A stretch of DNA of 64,000 nucleotides, taken from an uncultured Pelagibacteraceae bacterium (GTDB lineage Bacteria > Pseudomonadota > Alphaproteobacteria > Pelagibacterales > Pelagibacteraceae). The stretch's first letter is position 1, and every line of letters starts with the position of its first letter. Shown here piece after piece: positions 40,504 through 49,288 of the stretch. A model generated the notes under the pieces. That model was given only the letters and a program-made list of their open reading frames with translations, was not told the DNA's origin and did no database searches. The position numbers were made by a program, and so were the translations under genes. Where the stretch lies: NCBI GenBank assembly GCA_902605035.1, contig CACLBB010000006.1, positions 1-64,000 of the forward strand, in the 5' to 3' direction.

Positions 40504-40538
40504 AAATTTAATATATTATCAAAGTCTTTTAAAGTTAA

Positions 40539-41657
40539 TTAAAGACCAGACTTCATTGCTTCCCATTTTTCACCAATTTCTGAACCGTTGTCAGCCCAAA
40601 ATAATGGATCGATTAGGATATAGCTTTTTGTATTGTTTGGATGAGTTGGCATTTGAGTCATCATGTTTGTTTTACCATCTTTATACCAAGGCTCACCTTT
40701 TTCAATAATTTTAAGAGAAGATTTTCTCCAAGGTGCATAAGCAATATATTTAGCTGAACCAGCTAAACCTTCTGCGCTCGTCATTTGAGCAATTGCTTTC
40801 ATAGCATCAGCCTCGTTTGGTCCGCCCTTAACAACTACCATGTACTGGTAATCTAAACCTTGAGCATCCCATACTTGTTTTAATGGTGCGCCTTCTCCAA
40901 CTTCAGCGTTAAAGAATCTACCATTCCAACCTGTCGCCATTACAACTTCGCCCTGCATAAGTAGTTCAGGTGGTTTTGCACCAGCTGACCAAAATACGCA
41001 TCCACCATTTGGATCTTTACATAAAGCTTCAACTTTTTTAATTGCAGCATCTAGATCCTTGGCTTTTGAAAGTTTTTTGTAGATATTTTTTCCACCTTTA
41101 CCTGGCTTAGTGCCTGATGCAGCTACTGCCATTTCTATATTGTGCATAGCTGATTTATAGATACCTCTTTTTCCAGGAAATTTTTTAGTGTCAAAGAAAT
41201 CTTTTATTGTTTTTGGTTTAGTGCTTCCGATTTTTGAGTCGTTATAAGCATAAGTCCAAGAATATAAAATATTTCCTACAGCACATTCACTTGGCATTGA
41301 CGTAAAGAAATCTTTGCTAGCTTTAGTTCCATCTGGAGCTGCTGGAAAGTCTTTGTCAAAATCAAATTTTACGAATAGACCTTCGTCACATCCATTGATA
41401 GTGTCCATAGCGAAAACATCTATGATGTCCCAAGTAATTTTACCTGCTGCTTTTTGAGCTTTAATTTCAGATAATCCACCTGAATAGTCTACCCAATTAA
41501 TAGGTATACCTAATTTTTTCGCAGTTGGATCACCATACCCTAGTTTTTGACTTTCAGTATATGCTCCTCCCCATGATGCAACAGTAACCGCATATGATGA
41601 AGTAGAAACTGATACAGCAAAAGCTAAGGCTAATATTAGTTTACTTAATTTTCTCAT
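40539..41657 (-). CDS. potD: Polyamine-type ABC transporter substrate-binding protein (PotD-like)
   Basis: Signal peptide MRKLSKLILALAFAVSVSTSSYA; VASWGGAYTESQ; periplasmic binding protein family. GGAGGAA Shine-Dalgarno just upstream. Confidence 0.85.
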   Translation of the reverse strand: MRKLSKLILALAFAVSVSTSSYAVTVASWGGAYTESQKLGYGDPTAKKLGIPINWVDYSGGLSEIKAQKAAGKITWDIIDVFAMDTINGCDEGLFVKFDFDKDFPAAPDGTKASKDFFTSMPSECAVGNILYSWTYAYNDSKIGSTKPKTIKDFFDTKKFPGKRGIYKSAMHNIEMAVAASGTKPGKGGKNIYKKLSKAKDLDAAIKKVEALCKDPNGGCVFWSAGAKPPELLMQGEVVMATGWNGRFFNAEVGEGAPLKQVWDAQGLDYQYMVVVKGGPNEADAMKAIAQMTSAEGLAGSAKYIAYAPWRKSSLKIIEKGEPWYKDGKTNMMTQMPTHPNNTKSYILIDPLFWADNGSEIGEKWEAMKSGL

Positions 41658-41773
41658 TATTCCTCCGTTTAAACGTTTTTTATATTTTTATTACAACAAG
41701 TAAAAAAATTTAAGTCAACCTCTCATTTAGTGAAAATATCAATAATATTTAATAATATTTGAATGAATCAATC

Positions 41774-42868
41774 TCAGATTGATTTTAAATCTAACGCTCT
41801 GGCATCATTGCTATTCCAACCGACGTTTATTTCATTGCCTCTTTTAATGTCCATTCTAGCTGAACTGTTTGGAACTTTTAAAATGAATTCTTTATTACCT
41901 AATAAGTTTAATCTTACTCTAGCATGATCTCCATGATAAATAATTTCTTCTATTTTTCCTTTATATTTATTATCCATTTTTTCTTCAGGATCTATTATTG
42001 CTCTTTCAGGCCTTAAAGAGACTTTTGTTTTTTCTCCTTTAGATTTAACTTTAATAGGATTGGATATTATTTCAGCACCAGTCGCTAATTTGACTTTACA
42101 TTTTCCTTCAGCAATATCTGTAACCTCGCCTGAGAAGGTATTTGTTTCACCTATAAACTCTGCTACAAATGAATTTACCGGTTCTTCATATAGTTTATCA
42201 GGATTGGATAATTGTTGAACTTTACCGTCATTAAAAACTGCAATTCTTGTAGACATTGTTAGAGCTTCACTTTGATCATGGGTAACATACACAACCGTTA
42301 CACCAATATTTTCATGAATATGCTTAATCTCATATTGCATACTTTCTCTTAAATTTTTATCTAAAGCTCCTAAAGGTTCATCCATTAATACTAATTGGGG
42401 ATCAAATACTAAAGATCGAGCCACGGCGACTCTTTGTTGTTGACCTCCTGATAATTGATTAGGCATTCTTTTTTCAAATCCAGATAAAGAGACCATGGAT
42501 AACGCCTTATCTATTTTATTATCTATTTCATCTTTAGAGAATTTTCTTACTTTTAATGGGAAAGCCAAATTTTCATAAACTGTAAGATGGGGAAACAATG
42601 CATAATTTTGAAAAACCATGCCTATTCCTCTTTTATGCGGTGGTATTCTTGAAATTGGTTTTGAATCTAAATAAATTTCCCCATTAGTTGGTGTTTCAAA
42701 GCCAGCTAACATCATTAAGCAAGTAGTCTTTCCAGATCCCGAAGGACCGAGCATGGTAATAAATTCACCTTCATTAATGTCTAGATTTAAGTCTTTAACA
42801 ACTAGAGTTTTTCCATCGTAACTTTTATCTACTTTGTCAAACTTTACAAAGCTTTTTGAGGAACTCAT
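41774..42868 (-). CDS. potA: Polyamine-type ABC transporter ATP-binding protein (PotA-like)
   Basis: GPSGSGKTTCLMMLAGFE, LSGGQQQRVAVARSLVFDPQLVLMDEPLGALDKNLRE, C-terminal TOBE domain. Confidence 0.92.
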   Translation of the reverse strand: MSSSKSFVKFDKVDKSYDGKTLVVKDLNLDINEGEFITMLGPSGSGKTTCLMMLAGFETPTNGEIYLDSKPISRIPPHKRGIGMVFQNYALFPHLTVYENLAFPLKVRKFSKDEIDNKIDKALSMVSLSGFEKRMPNQLSGGQQQRVAVARSLVFDPQLVLMDEPLGALDKNLRESMQYEIKHIHENIGVTVVYVTHDQSEALTMSTRIAVFNDGKVQQLSNPDKLYEEPVNSFVAEFIGETNTFSGEVTDIAEGKCKVKLATGAEIISNPIKVKSKGEKTKVSLRPERAIIDPEEKMDNKYKGKIEEIIYHGDHARVRLNLLGNKEFILKVPNSSARMDIKRGNEINVGWNSNDARALDLKSI

Positions 42869-42934
42869 AATTTTTATAGTATAAAAGCACTTGTAAAAAT
42901 TTATTTCAAGGTCTTTTTAGAGATATAATGTTGT

Positions 42935-43327
42935 TTATTTACATTTTTTGCACAAGCCAAAAAACTCTAAATTGAATCTTTTAAATTTCATGCCTTTTTT
43001 CTCGTTGAATTTGGATAAATATTTTGAAAGTTTTTCGTCACTAATTTCATCAACTATTTCACAACTTTCACATATTGAAAAAGCAGTAGCTTTTGAAACT
43101 TCACAATTAGAATTTTTACAAGCAACAAAAGCATTTTTGCTTTCAATTTTATGAATTTTTCCTGCTTCAATTAATTTATCAAGCGCTCTATAAATTTGTT
43201 GAGGGGCATTAATGCCCTTTTTTTGAACATTGAATAAAATTGAATATGCCTTTAAAGGACCTTTGGCTTTTTCAATAATATCAAGTACTATTTGTTGATT
43301 TTTAGAGAATGTTTGTGTTTGCGCCAT
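42935..43327 (-). CDS. zur: Fur-family zinc uptake regulator
   Basis: QQIVLDIIEKAKGPLKAYSILFNVQKKGINAPQQIYRALDKLIEAGKIHKIESKNAFVAC plus Cys pairs CESC/CKKC; adjacent to znuBC. Confidence 0.88.
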   Translation of the reverse strand: MAQTQTFSKNQQIVLDIIEKAKGPLKAYSILFNVQKKGINAPQQIYRALDKLIEAGKIHKIESKNAFVACKNSNCEVSKATAFSICESCEIVDEISDEKLSKYLSKFNEKKGMKFKRFNLEFFGLCKKCK

Positions 43328-43349
43328 AATTAATTTTAACAACTCATAT

Positions 43350-44153
43350 CTATTTTTTCAAATCAGAAAATTTCTTAGTCTTGATAAGTGTAATCAAAAA
43401 AAGTATTAAAGCAGCAGTAATAATTGATGGGCCTGATGCGGTATTAAACTCTAAAGATGACAATAATCCCATTAAAACTGATAACAATCCTCCGAATACT
43501 GAGAAAATAACCATCTGTTTAGGATTATTAGAAATATTTCTTGCTAAGGCAGCAGGAATAATAAGCATACCTGTTATTAAAAGAAGCCCAACTATTTTTA
43601 TTGAAATAGCAATTATTGCTGCCATTAATATTGTGAATAATGCGTTATATCTATCTGGATTCATGCCTTCTGCCTTTGCTAAATCATAATTAATTGTTGA
43701 TGCAAATAAAGGTTTCCAAATAAATTTTAATATTATTAGAATAAAAGCCCCACCAACCCAAATAAATAATAAGTCCGTTTGATTGACTGCAAGTATATCC
43801 CCAAATAATAATCCCATTACATCAAATCTAATCGTTGTTAAAAATCCTACGATAACTAAACCTATTGCTAATGAAGAGTGTGCTAGTAAACCTAATAAGG
43901 CATCATTTGGTAAATTTGTTTTTGTTTGTAATTGAAGGAGAATGATTGCTAAAATTGAAGAGATTAAAAAAACCGAAAAAGCAATATTAAGTTCAAATAC
44001 TAAAGCCATAGTTACACCTAATAAAGCTGAGTGTGCAAGTGTGCCCGCAAAAAATGACAGTCTTCTCCAAATTACAAAGCATCCCAGTGGACCTGTAATT
44101 AAAGCTATTCCAATTCCAGCAAGTAAAGCTCTTATAAAAAAGTCATCAAGCAT
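43350..44153 (-). CDS. znuB: Zinc ABC transporter permease
   Basis: LLAGIGIALITGPLGCFVIWRRLSFFAGTLAHSALLGVTMALV; ABC-3 family. Confidence 0.93.
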   Translation of the reverse strand: MLDDFFIRALLAGIGIALITGPLGCFVIWRRLSFFAGTLAHSALLGVTMALVFELNIAFSVFLISSILAIILLQLQTKTNLPNDALLGLLAHSSLAIGLVIVGFLTTIRFDVMGLLFGDILAVNQTDLLFIWVGGAFILIILKFIWKPLFASTINYDLAKAEGMNPDRYNALFTILMAAIIAISIKIVGLLLITGMLIIPAALARNISNNPKQMVIFSVFGGLLSVLMGLLSSLEFNTASGPSIITAALILFLITLIKTKKFSDLKK

Positions 44154-44154
44154 A

Positions 44155-44901
44155 TTATTTTTGATCTATTGTTCCGTCCTGAGAGTGAGTATGGTCGTGT
44201 TTATGTTCGTATAAAGATAAGATATTTGAAGCTCTATCACCGAACAATTCCTTATATTTGCTATCTTTAACAACATGTTGGGGTGTTCCAGAACAACAGA
44301 CATGTCCATTTAAGCATAATACAAAATCAGTAGCAGACATTACTACATGTAAATCATGTGAAATTAAAAGTATTCCACATTTCATTTTTTCTGAAATTTT
44401 TTTGATTAATTCATATAAAGCAATTTCACCTTTAAAATCAACACCTTGCACAGGCTCATCAAGAACTAATAATTCTGGTCTTTTAGAAATAGCTCTAGCT
44501 ATCAAAACTCTTTGAAACTCACCTCCAGATAAATTACTTAAACTTTTATTTATTAAATGCTCAACTCCTGTCAAATTTAAAGCAGAGTTAATTTGATCTT
44601 GAGTTAATTCTTCTGTCAAAGTCATGAAATCCAATACTCTAATTGGTAAGGTCCAATCTATTGAAATTTTTTGAGGCACATACCCTATTTTGTTAGTATA
44701 TGTTTTAACTTTACCATCTATCTTTTTATAAATACCAAGAGCAATTTTAGCCGTAGTTGATTTTCCAGAACCATTTGGACCAATTAGTGTAACTATTTCT
44801 CCTTGTTTAACCTCTAAAGAAACACCTCTTACTAAAGATTTTCCATTTACAGAAATCCCAACATTCTCAACTTTAAGTAGTGTCTTGTTATTATTAAGCA
44901 T
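44155..44901 (-). CDS. znuC: Zinc ABC transporter ATP-binding protein
   Basis: GPNGSGKSTTAKIALG, LSGGEFQRVLIARAI, His-rich C-terminus EHKHDHTHSQDG. Confidence 0.93.
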   Translation of the reverse strand: MLNNNKTLLKVENVGISVNGKSLVRGVSLEVKQGEIVTLIGPNGSGKSTTAKIALGIYKKIDGKVKTYTNKIGYVPQKISIDWTLPIRVLDFMTLTEELTQDQINSALNLTGVEHLINKSLSNLSGGEFQRVLIARAISKRPELLVLDEPVQGVDFKGEIALYELIKKISEKMKCGILLISHDLHVVMSATDFVLCLNGHVCCSGTPQHVVKDSKYKELFGDRASNILSLYEHKHDHTHSQDGTIDQK

Positions 44902-44926
44902 AAATATATCTCTTGACCTTAAATAT

Positions 44927-44939
44927 GTTATATTATAAC
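44927..44939. promoter_or_regulatory. Putative Zur box 1 (GTTATATTATAAC)
   Basis: Near-palindrome GTTATATTATAAC in the znuC/znuA divergent intergenic region; matches the GTTATAnTATAAC Zur consensus. Confidence 0.85.
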
Positions 44940-44943
44940 AAAC

Positions 44944-44956
44944 GTTATATTATAAC
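44944..44956. promoter_or_regulatory. Putative Zur box 2 (GTTATATTATAAC)
   Basis: Second identical 13-mer 17 bp from the first; ends 3 nt before the znuA ATG (44960). Confidence 0.85.
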
Positions 44957-44959
44957 ACT

Positions 44960-45970
44960 ATGATAAACAAATTTTTAAAGCTTACAATTACTTTATTTTT
45001 TACATTTGCTTTAAATTTTTCTGCTAATGCAGATATTAAAGTTGTAGCCTCTATAAAACCTATACATTCATTAGCAAGTTATTTAATGGATGGAGTGGGC
45101 AAACCAGATTTAATTGTAGATGGGTATAATTCTCCACATGGATTTGCGTTAAAACCATCGCACGCTAAAATGTTGCAAAATGCTGATTTAGTATTTTGGG
45201 TTGGTGAAGACTTGGAAAGTTTTTTACAAAAACCGTTAAAATCAATAGCAAAAAAAGCTGAAAAAATTGAATTAATGGAAATCAAGGGATTAAATAAATT
45301 AGAATTTAGAGAAAGAAACATATTTGAAGGACATGATGATCATGGACATGACGAGCATAAAGAAGATGAACATAAAGAACATGGTCATAAAGAAGATAAA
45401 CACGATGAACATAAAGAACATGGTCATAAAGAAGATAAACACGATGACCATCATGAGCATGCTCATGGTGAACACGATCCACATATTTGGCTTGATCCAA
45501 TGAACGCAAAAGTAATTTTAAGTGAAATGGCAGAGCACCTAATTGAAAACGATCAAGAAAACTCATCTAAATATAAAGCTAATTTAAAAAAAGCGCACAA
45601 AGATTTAGACAAACTTACAAAAAAAGTAAAATCTGAGTTAAATAAAGATTTTAAATCAATTGTTTTTCACGACGCTTACCAATATTTTGAAAAAAGATTC
45701 GGTGTAAATATCTTAGGAGCTTTTACAGTAAACACAGATGTATTACCTGGTGCTGAACAATTATCTGAGATAAGAGAGGTAATTGAACATGAAAAAGTAA
45801 GTTGCGTTTTTTCTGAACCTCAATTTAACCCTGATATAATTAAAGCAGTAGCAAAAGATACAAATATTAAAACTGGAGTTATAGACCCATTAGGAGCTAC
45901 ACTAAATCCAGGAAAAACTTTGTATTTTGATTTAATTAAGAACATGTCTTCGTCTTTTAAAGGTTGTTAA
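44960..45970 (+). CDS. znuA: Zinc ABC transporter substrate-binding protein with a His-rich loop
   Basis: Signal peptide; VVASIKPIHSLASYLMDGVG; HDDHGHDEHKEDEHKEHGHKEDKHDEHKEHGHKEDKHDDHHEHAHGEHDPHIWLDP. Confidence 0.94.
   Translation: MINKFLKLTITLFFTFALNFSANADIKVVASIKPIHSLASYLMDGVGKPDLIVDGYNSPHGFALKPSHAKMLQNADLVFWVGEDLESFLQKPLKSIAKKAEKIELMEIKGLNKLEFRERNIFEGHDDHGHDEHKEDEHKEHGHKEDKHDEHKEHGHKEDKHDDHHEHAHGEHDPHIWLDPMNAKVILSEMAEHLIENDQENSSKYKANLKKAHKDLDKLTKKVKSELNKDFKSIVFHDAYQYFEKRFGVNILGAFTVNTDVLPGAEQLSEIREVIEHEKVSCVFSEPQFNPDIIKAVAKDTNIKTGVIDPLGATLNPGKTLYFDLIKNMSSSFKGC
45365..45442 (+). repeat. Two perfect 39-bp tandem copies inside the znuA His-rich loop
   Basis: gatgaacataaagaacatggtcataaagaagataaacac at 45365-45403 and again at 45404-45442. 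Confidence 0.95.
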
Positions 45971-45975
45971 TTATT

Positions 45976-47418
45976 TTATCTTTCAATAACTAAAGTATCT
46001 TTTGATCCACCACCCTGCGAACTATTAACAATCGTACTTCCTTTTTTAAGTGCAACTCTTGTTAATCCTCCTGTAGTTACCCAAGAAGTTTTACCAGCTA
46101 AGATGAAGGGCCTTAAATCTAAATGCCTTGGTTGAATTCCTTCTTCTGAAATTGTTGGCGTAGTAGAAAGTATCTCTAGTGGCTGAGCAATATAATCTTC
46201 TGGTTTAGATTTAATTTTATCTATCATTTTATTTCTCTCGTCTTTGGATGACTTTGGTCCGATTAATATTCCATTTCCACCTGATCCGTTTGTTGGTTTT
46301 ACTACAAGCTTTGAAATATTTTCAATTACATGATCTTTATGAATTTTTTTTCTACATAAAAAAGTTTGAACCTGTTTTAATTTTGGTTCTTCATCCAAAT
46401 AAAACTTTATCATCTTATCTACATAAGAGTAGATAGCTTTGTCATCTGCTATTCCTGTACCTGGGGCATTTACAATTCCTATATTCCCCTTTCTCCAGCA
46501 TTTAAATAATCCTGGCACACCTAGCACTGAATGTTTATAAAAAACTTTCGGATCTATAAAATTATCATCTATTCTTCTATAAATACAATCAACTTTAAGA
46601 GGGCCTTTTACAGTTTTTAAAAAAACAAAGTCTTTTTCTACAAATAAGTCTTTACCTTCAACTAAAGCTATCCCCATTTGTTCAGCAAGAAATTTATGCT
46701 CAAAATATGCAGAATTATAAATTCCTGGAGTAAGCACACACATATGAGGGTTTTTAGTTCTTCTTGGAATGCATTCAAGCATGCAATGATATAATTTATT
46801 CGGGTATTGGTGAACTGATGCAACTTTATATTTAGTAAATAATTCTGGAAAAACATCTCTCATTACCATGCGATTTTCTAACATATACGAAACCCCTGAA
46901 GGTACCCTCAGATTATCTTCGAGAACCTTAAATTCACCATCAATATTTCTTATTAAATCTACTCCAGAAATATTAGCCCAAGCTTTATATTTTGGAGAAA
47001 AACCATAACACTCTCTTAAATAGTAAGGAGAATTAAAAACTAGTTCCTCAGGAATAATATTATCTTTAAAAATTTTTCTATCATTATAAACATCATCTAT
47101 AAAAAGATTCAAAGCTTTTACCCTCTGCAATAATCCCTTTGAAACTTTGGCCCAATCCTTCTTAAGAATTATTCTGGGTATAATATCCAGAGGCCATTTT
47201 TTTTCGTGAAGTTTTTTACCGGACTCATAGACTCTAAAATTTATACCCCGAGCGCTTATCGTACTAGCACAATTTTTTTCTATCTCATTTAATTTCTTAA
47301 TACCGTGTCTTTCTAAGATATGAGAGATTATTATTGCTTGTCTTCGTAATTTACGGTCCGTATTGAGATACTCGTCATAAGTCTTTTTAGAGTCGTATTT
47401 TTTCCACAAATTGTCCAT
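45976..47418 (-). CDS. Circularly permuted ATP-grasp type 2 protein
   Basis: YGFSPKYKAWANISGVDLIRNIDGEFKVLEDNLRVPSGVSYMLENR and VVKPTNGSGGNGILIGP are typical of this family. Confidence 0.9.
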   Translation of the reverse strand: MDNLWKKYDSKKTYDEYLNTDRKLRRQAIIISHILERHGIKKLNEIEKNCASTISARGINFRVYESGKKLHEKKWPLDIIPRIILKKDWAKVSKGLLQRVKALNLFIDDVYNDRKIFKDNIIPEELVFNSPYYLRECYGFSPKYKAWANISGVDLIRNIDGEFKVLEDNLRVPSGVSYMLENRMVMRDVFPELFTKYKVASVHQYPNKLYHCMLECIPRRTKNPHMCVLTPGIYNSAYFEHKFLAEQMGIALVEGKDLFVEKDFVFLKTVKGPLKVDCIYRRIDDNFIDPKVFYKHSVLGVPGLFKCWRKGNIGIVNAPGTGIADDKAIYSYVDKMIKFYLDEEPKLKQVQTFLCRKKIHKDHVIENISKLVVKPTNGSGGNGILIGPKSSKDERNKMIDKIKSKPEDYIAQPLEILSTTPTISEEGIQPRHLDLRPFILAGKTSWVTTGGLTRVALKKGSTIVNSSQGGGSKDTLVIER

Positions 47419-47523
47419 ATTAAGATTCTTTATAATTTGACAAGTTTATCAAATGCACAAATTAGATAGTAGGTATGATAATAAAGAATTGAATAATCAA
47501 TTATTTTTAAATAATAATCAACT

Positions 47524-48249
47524 ATGACATATTGCGTAGGCATTAAAACTAATGAAGGTATAGTCTTAGCCTCAGATTCTAGGACAAATGCTGGTTTAGA
47601 TAACGTTAATATATATTCTAAAATGCTTACATACGATGTTGGAGATAGAACTGTTATTATTGTTACTTCAGGGAACCTAGGAACATCTCAGGCAGTATTT
47701 AAATCTATAGAAAAAGATATTAAAGATAAAAATACTTCTGTTAGTCTAAATACTTGTAAAGATTTCGAACAAATTGCATCTTATATCGGCAAACTTAATA
47801 CAAAACACTCTTCACCAGACGGCATTAACACTGACAGTTTAGTATTGGGATCTACATTTATTATAGGAGGACAAATACGGGGACAAGATTTAGAGTTATA
47901 TATGGTTTATCCTCAAGGAAATTATATTAGACCAGCAGACAGTAAGCCTTATTTGGTTATTGGTGAAGTGAAATATGGTAAACCAATCCTCGATAGAGTT
48001 ATCACTCCAAATGTTTCAATTGGTGATGCTTCAAGATGTGCTTTAATTTCAATGGACTCGACACTTAAAAGTGATTTAACGGTCGGTCCTCCTATTGATA
48101 TAGCCGTCTACAAAAAAGATCAGCCAAAAATATCTTATCTTAAATGCCTAAATACTAGTGATGCAGACTATTCTAAAGTTTGTAATCAGTGGTCAGAAAA
48201 AGTATTACAAGTGTTTGATACTTTTCCAAAGTTTGACTGGGAAAAATAA
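47524..48249 (+). CDS. Anbu-type proteasome-like peptidase
   Basis: MTYCVGIKTNEGIVLASDSRTNAGLDNVNIYSKMLTYDVGDRTVIIVTSGNLGTSQAV with catalytic Thr after Met1; GGQIRGQDLELYMVYPQGNYI. Confidence 0.9.
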   Translation: MTYCVGIKTNEGIVLASDSRTNAGLDNVNIYSKMLTYDVGDRTVIIVTSGNLGTSQAVFKSIEKDIKDKNTSVSLNTCKDFEQIASYIGKLNTKHSSPDGINTDSLVLGSTFIIGGQIRGQDLELYMVYPQGNYIRPADSKPYLVIGEVKYGKPILDRVITPNVSIGDASRCALISMDSTLKSDLTVGPPIDIAVYKKDQPKISYLKCLNTSDADYSKVCNQWSEKVLQVFDTFPKFDWEK

Positions 48250-48271
48250 ACTCCAAACTTTAATAAATCAT

Positions 48272-49288
48272 TTAAGCAAAAACTTCACCCCATGTTCCTC
48301 TTGTTGAAGCTTTAGAGTATTCTGTAGCTCTGCCTTCAAAGAAGTTCATGTGTTCTACACCGTTAAGCATAGTATCTAACCATGTTAAAGGGTTTTTCTT
48401 AACATCATAAATTGGATCAAGGCCCAATTGCTCAAGTCTTCTGTTCCCAATAAATCTGATGTACTGCTTAATCTCATTTGCTGTTAAACCCTCTAAAGGT
48501 CCCATTTGAAAAGCTAAATCTATAAATGCATCTTCATGCGTTACAATTGTTTTGCAAGCATCAACGATTTCTTTTTTAAGTTTATCGTTCCAAATTTGTG
48601 GTTCCTCTTTTACAAAATCTCTAAATAGTCTAATCATAGAATTACAATGCAAAGTTTCATCTCTTACTGACCAAGTTACAATTTGGCCCATCCCTTTCAT
48701 TTTATTAAATCTTGGAAAGTTTAATAAGATTGCGAAACTTGCGAACAGTTGCAAACCTTCTGTGAAAGCTGAAAACACTGCCATCGTCATTGCAATGTTA
48801 TGTTTTGATTTTACATCAAAGCCTTGCATGTAATCGTACTTATCTTTCATTTCTTTGTATTGTAAAAAAGCTGAGTACTCTGTTTCAGGCATTCCAATTG
48901 TATCTAAGAGATGAGAGTAAGCAGCAATATGAACTGTCTCCATTGCGGCGAAGGCTGTCATCATCATTAAAACTTCAGTTGGTTTAAAAACTGTTGTGTA
49001 ATGTCTTAAATAACAGTTGTTAACCTCAACGTCAGCTTGAGTAAAAAATCTAAAAATATGTGTTAAAAGATTTTTTTCTTCTTTTGTTAAGTTTTTTTGC
49101 CAATCTCTAACATCGTCCCCAAGAGGAACTTCCTCTGGCAACCAATGAATTCTTTGTTGTGTTAACCAAGCATCATAACACCATGGGTATCTGAATGGTT
49201 TATAAACAGGGTTTTCAACTAGTAAACCCATTTTTTTTGGTTGAATTATTCCTGGTTTAACTTTTTCTGCTACTGACATGATAAACAC
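48272..49288 (-). CDS. nrdB: Ribonucleotide-diphosphate reductase beta subunit
   Basis: FFTQADVEVNNCYLRHYTTVF, AAMETVHIAAYSHLLD, SVRDETLHCNSMIRLF. Confidence 0.95.
   Translation of the reverse strand: MFIMSVAEKVKPGIIQPKKMGLLVENPVYKPFRYPWCYDAWLTQQRIHWLPEEVPLGDDVRDWQKNLTKEEKNLLTHIFRFFTQADVEVNNCYLRHYTTVFKPTEVLMMMTAFAAMETVHIAAYSHLLDTIGMPETEYSAFLQYKEMKDKYDYMQGFDVKSKHNIAMTMAVFSAFTEGLQLFASFAILLNFPRFNKMKGMGQIVTWSVRDETLHCNSMIRLFRDFVKEEPQIWNDKLKKEIVDACKTIVTHEDAFIDLAFQMGPLEGLTANEIKQYIRFIGNRRLEQLGLDPIYDVKKNPLTWLDTMLNGVEHMNFFEGRATEYSKASTRGTWGEVFA

Noticed and set aside
45299-45566. Antisense ORFs rich in Met/Phe/Val or His opposite znuA (45299-45484, 45306-45566)
   Set aside because: By-product of the repetitive GAT/CAT-rich sequence encoding the ZnuA His loop.
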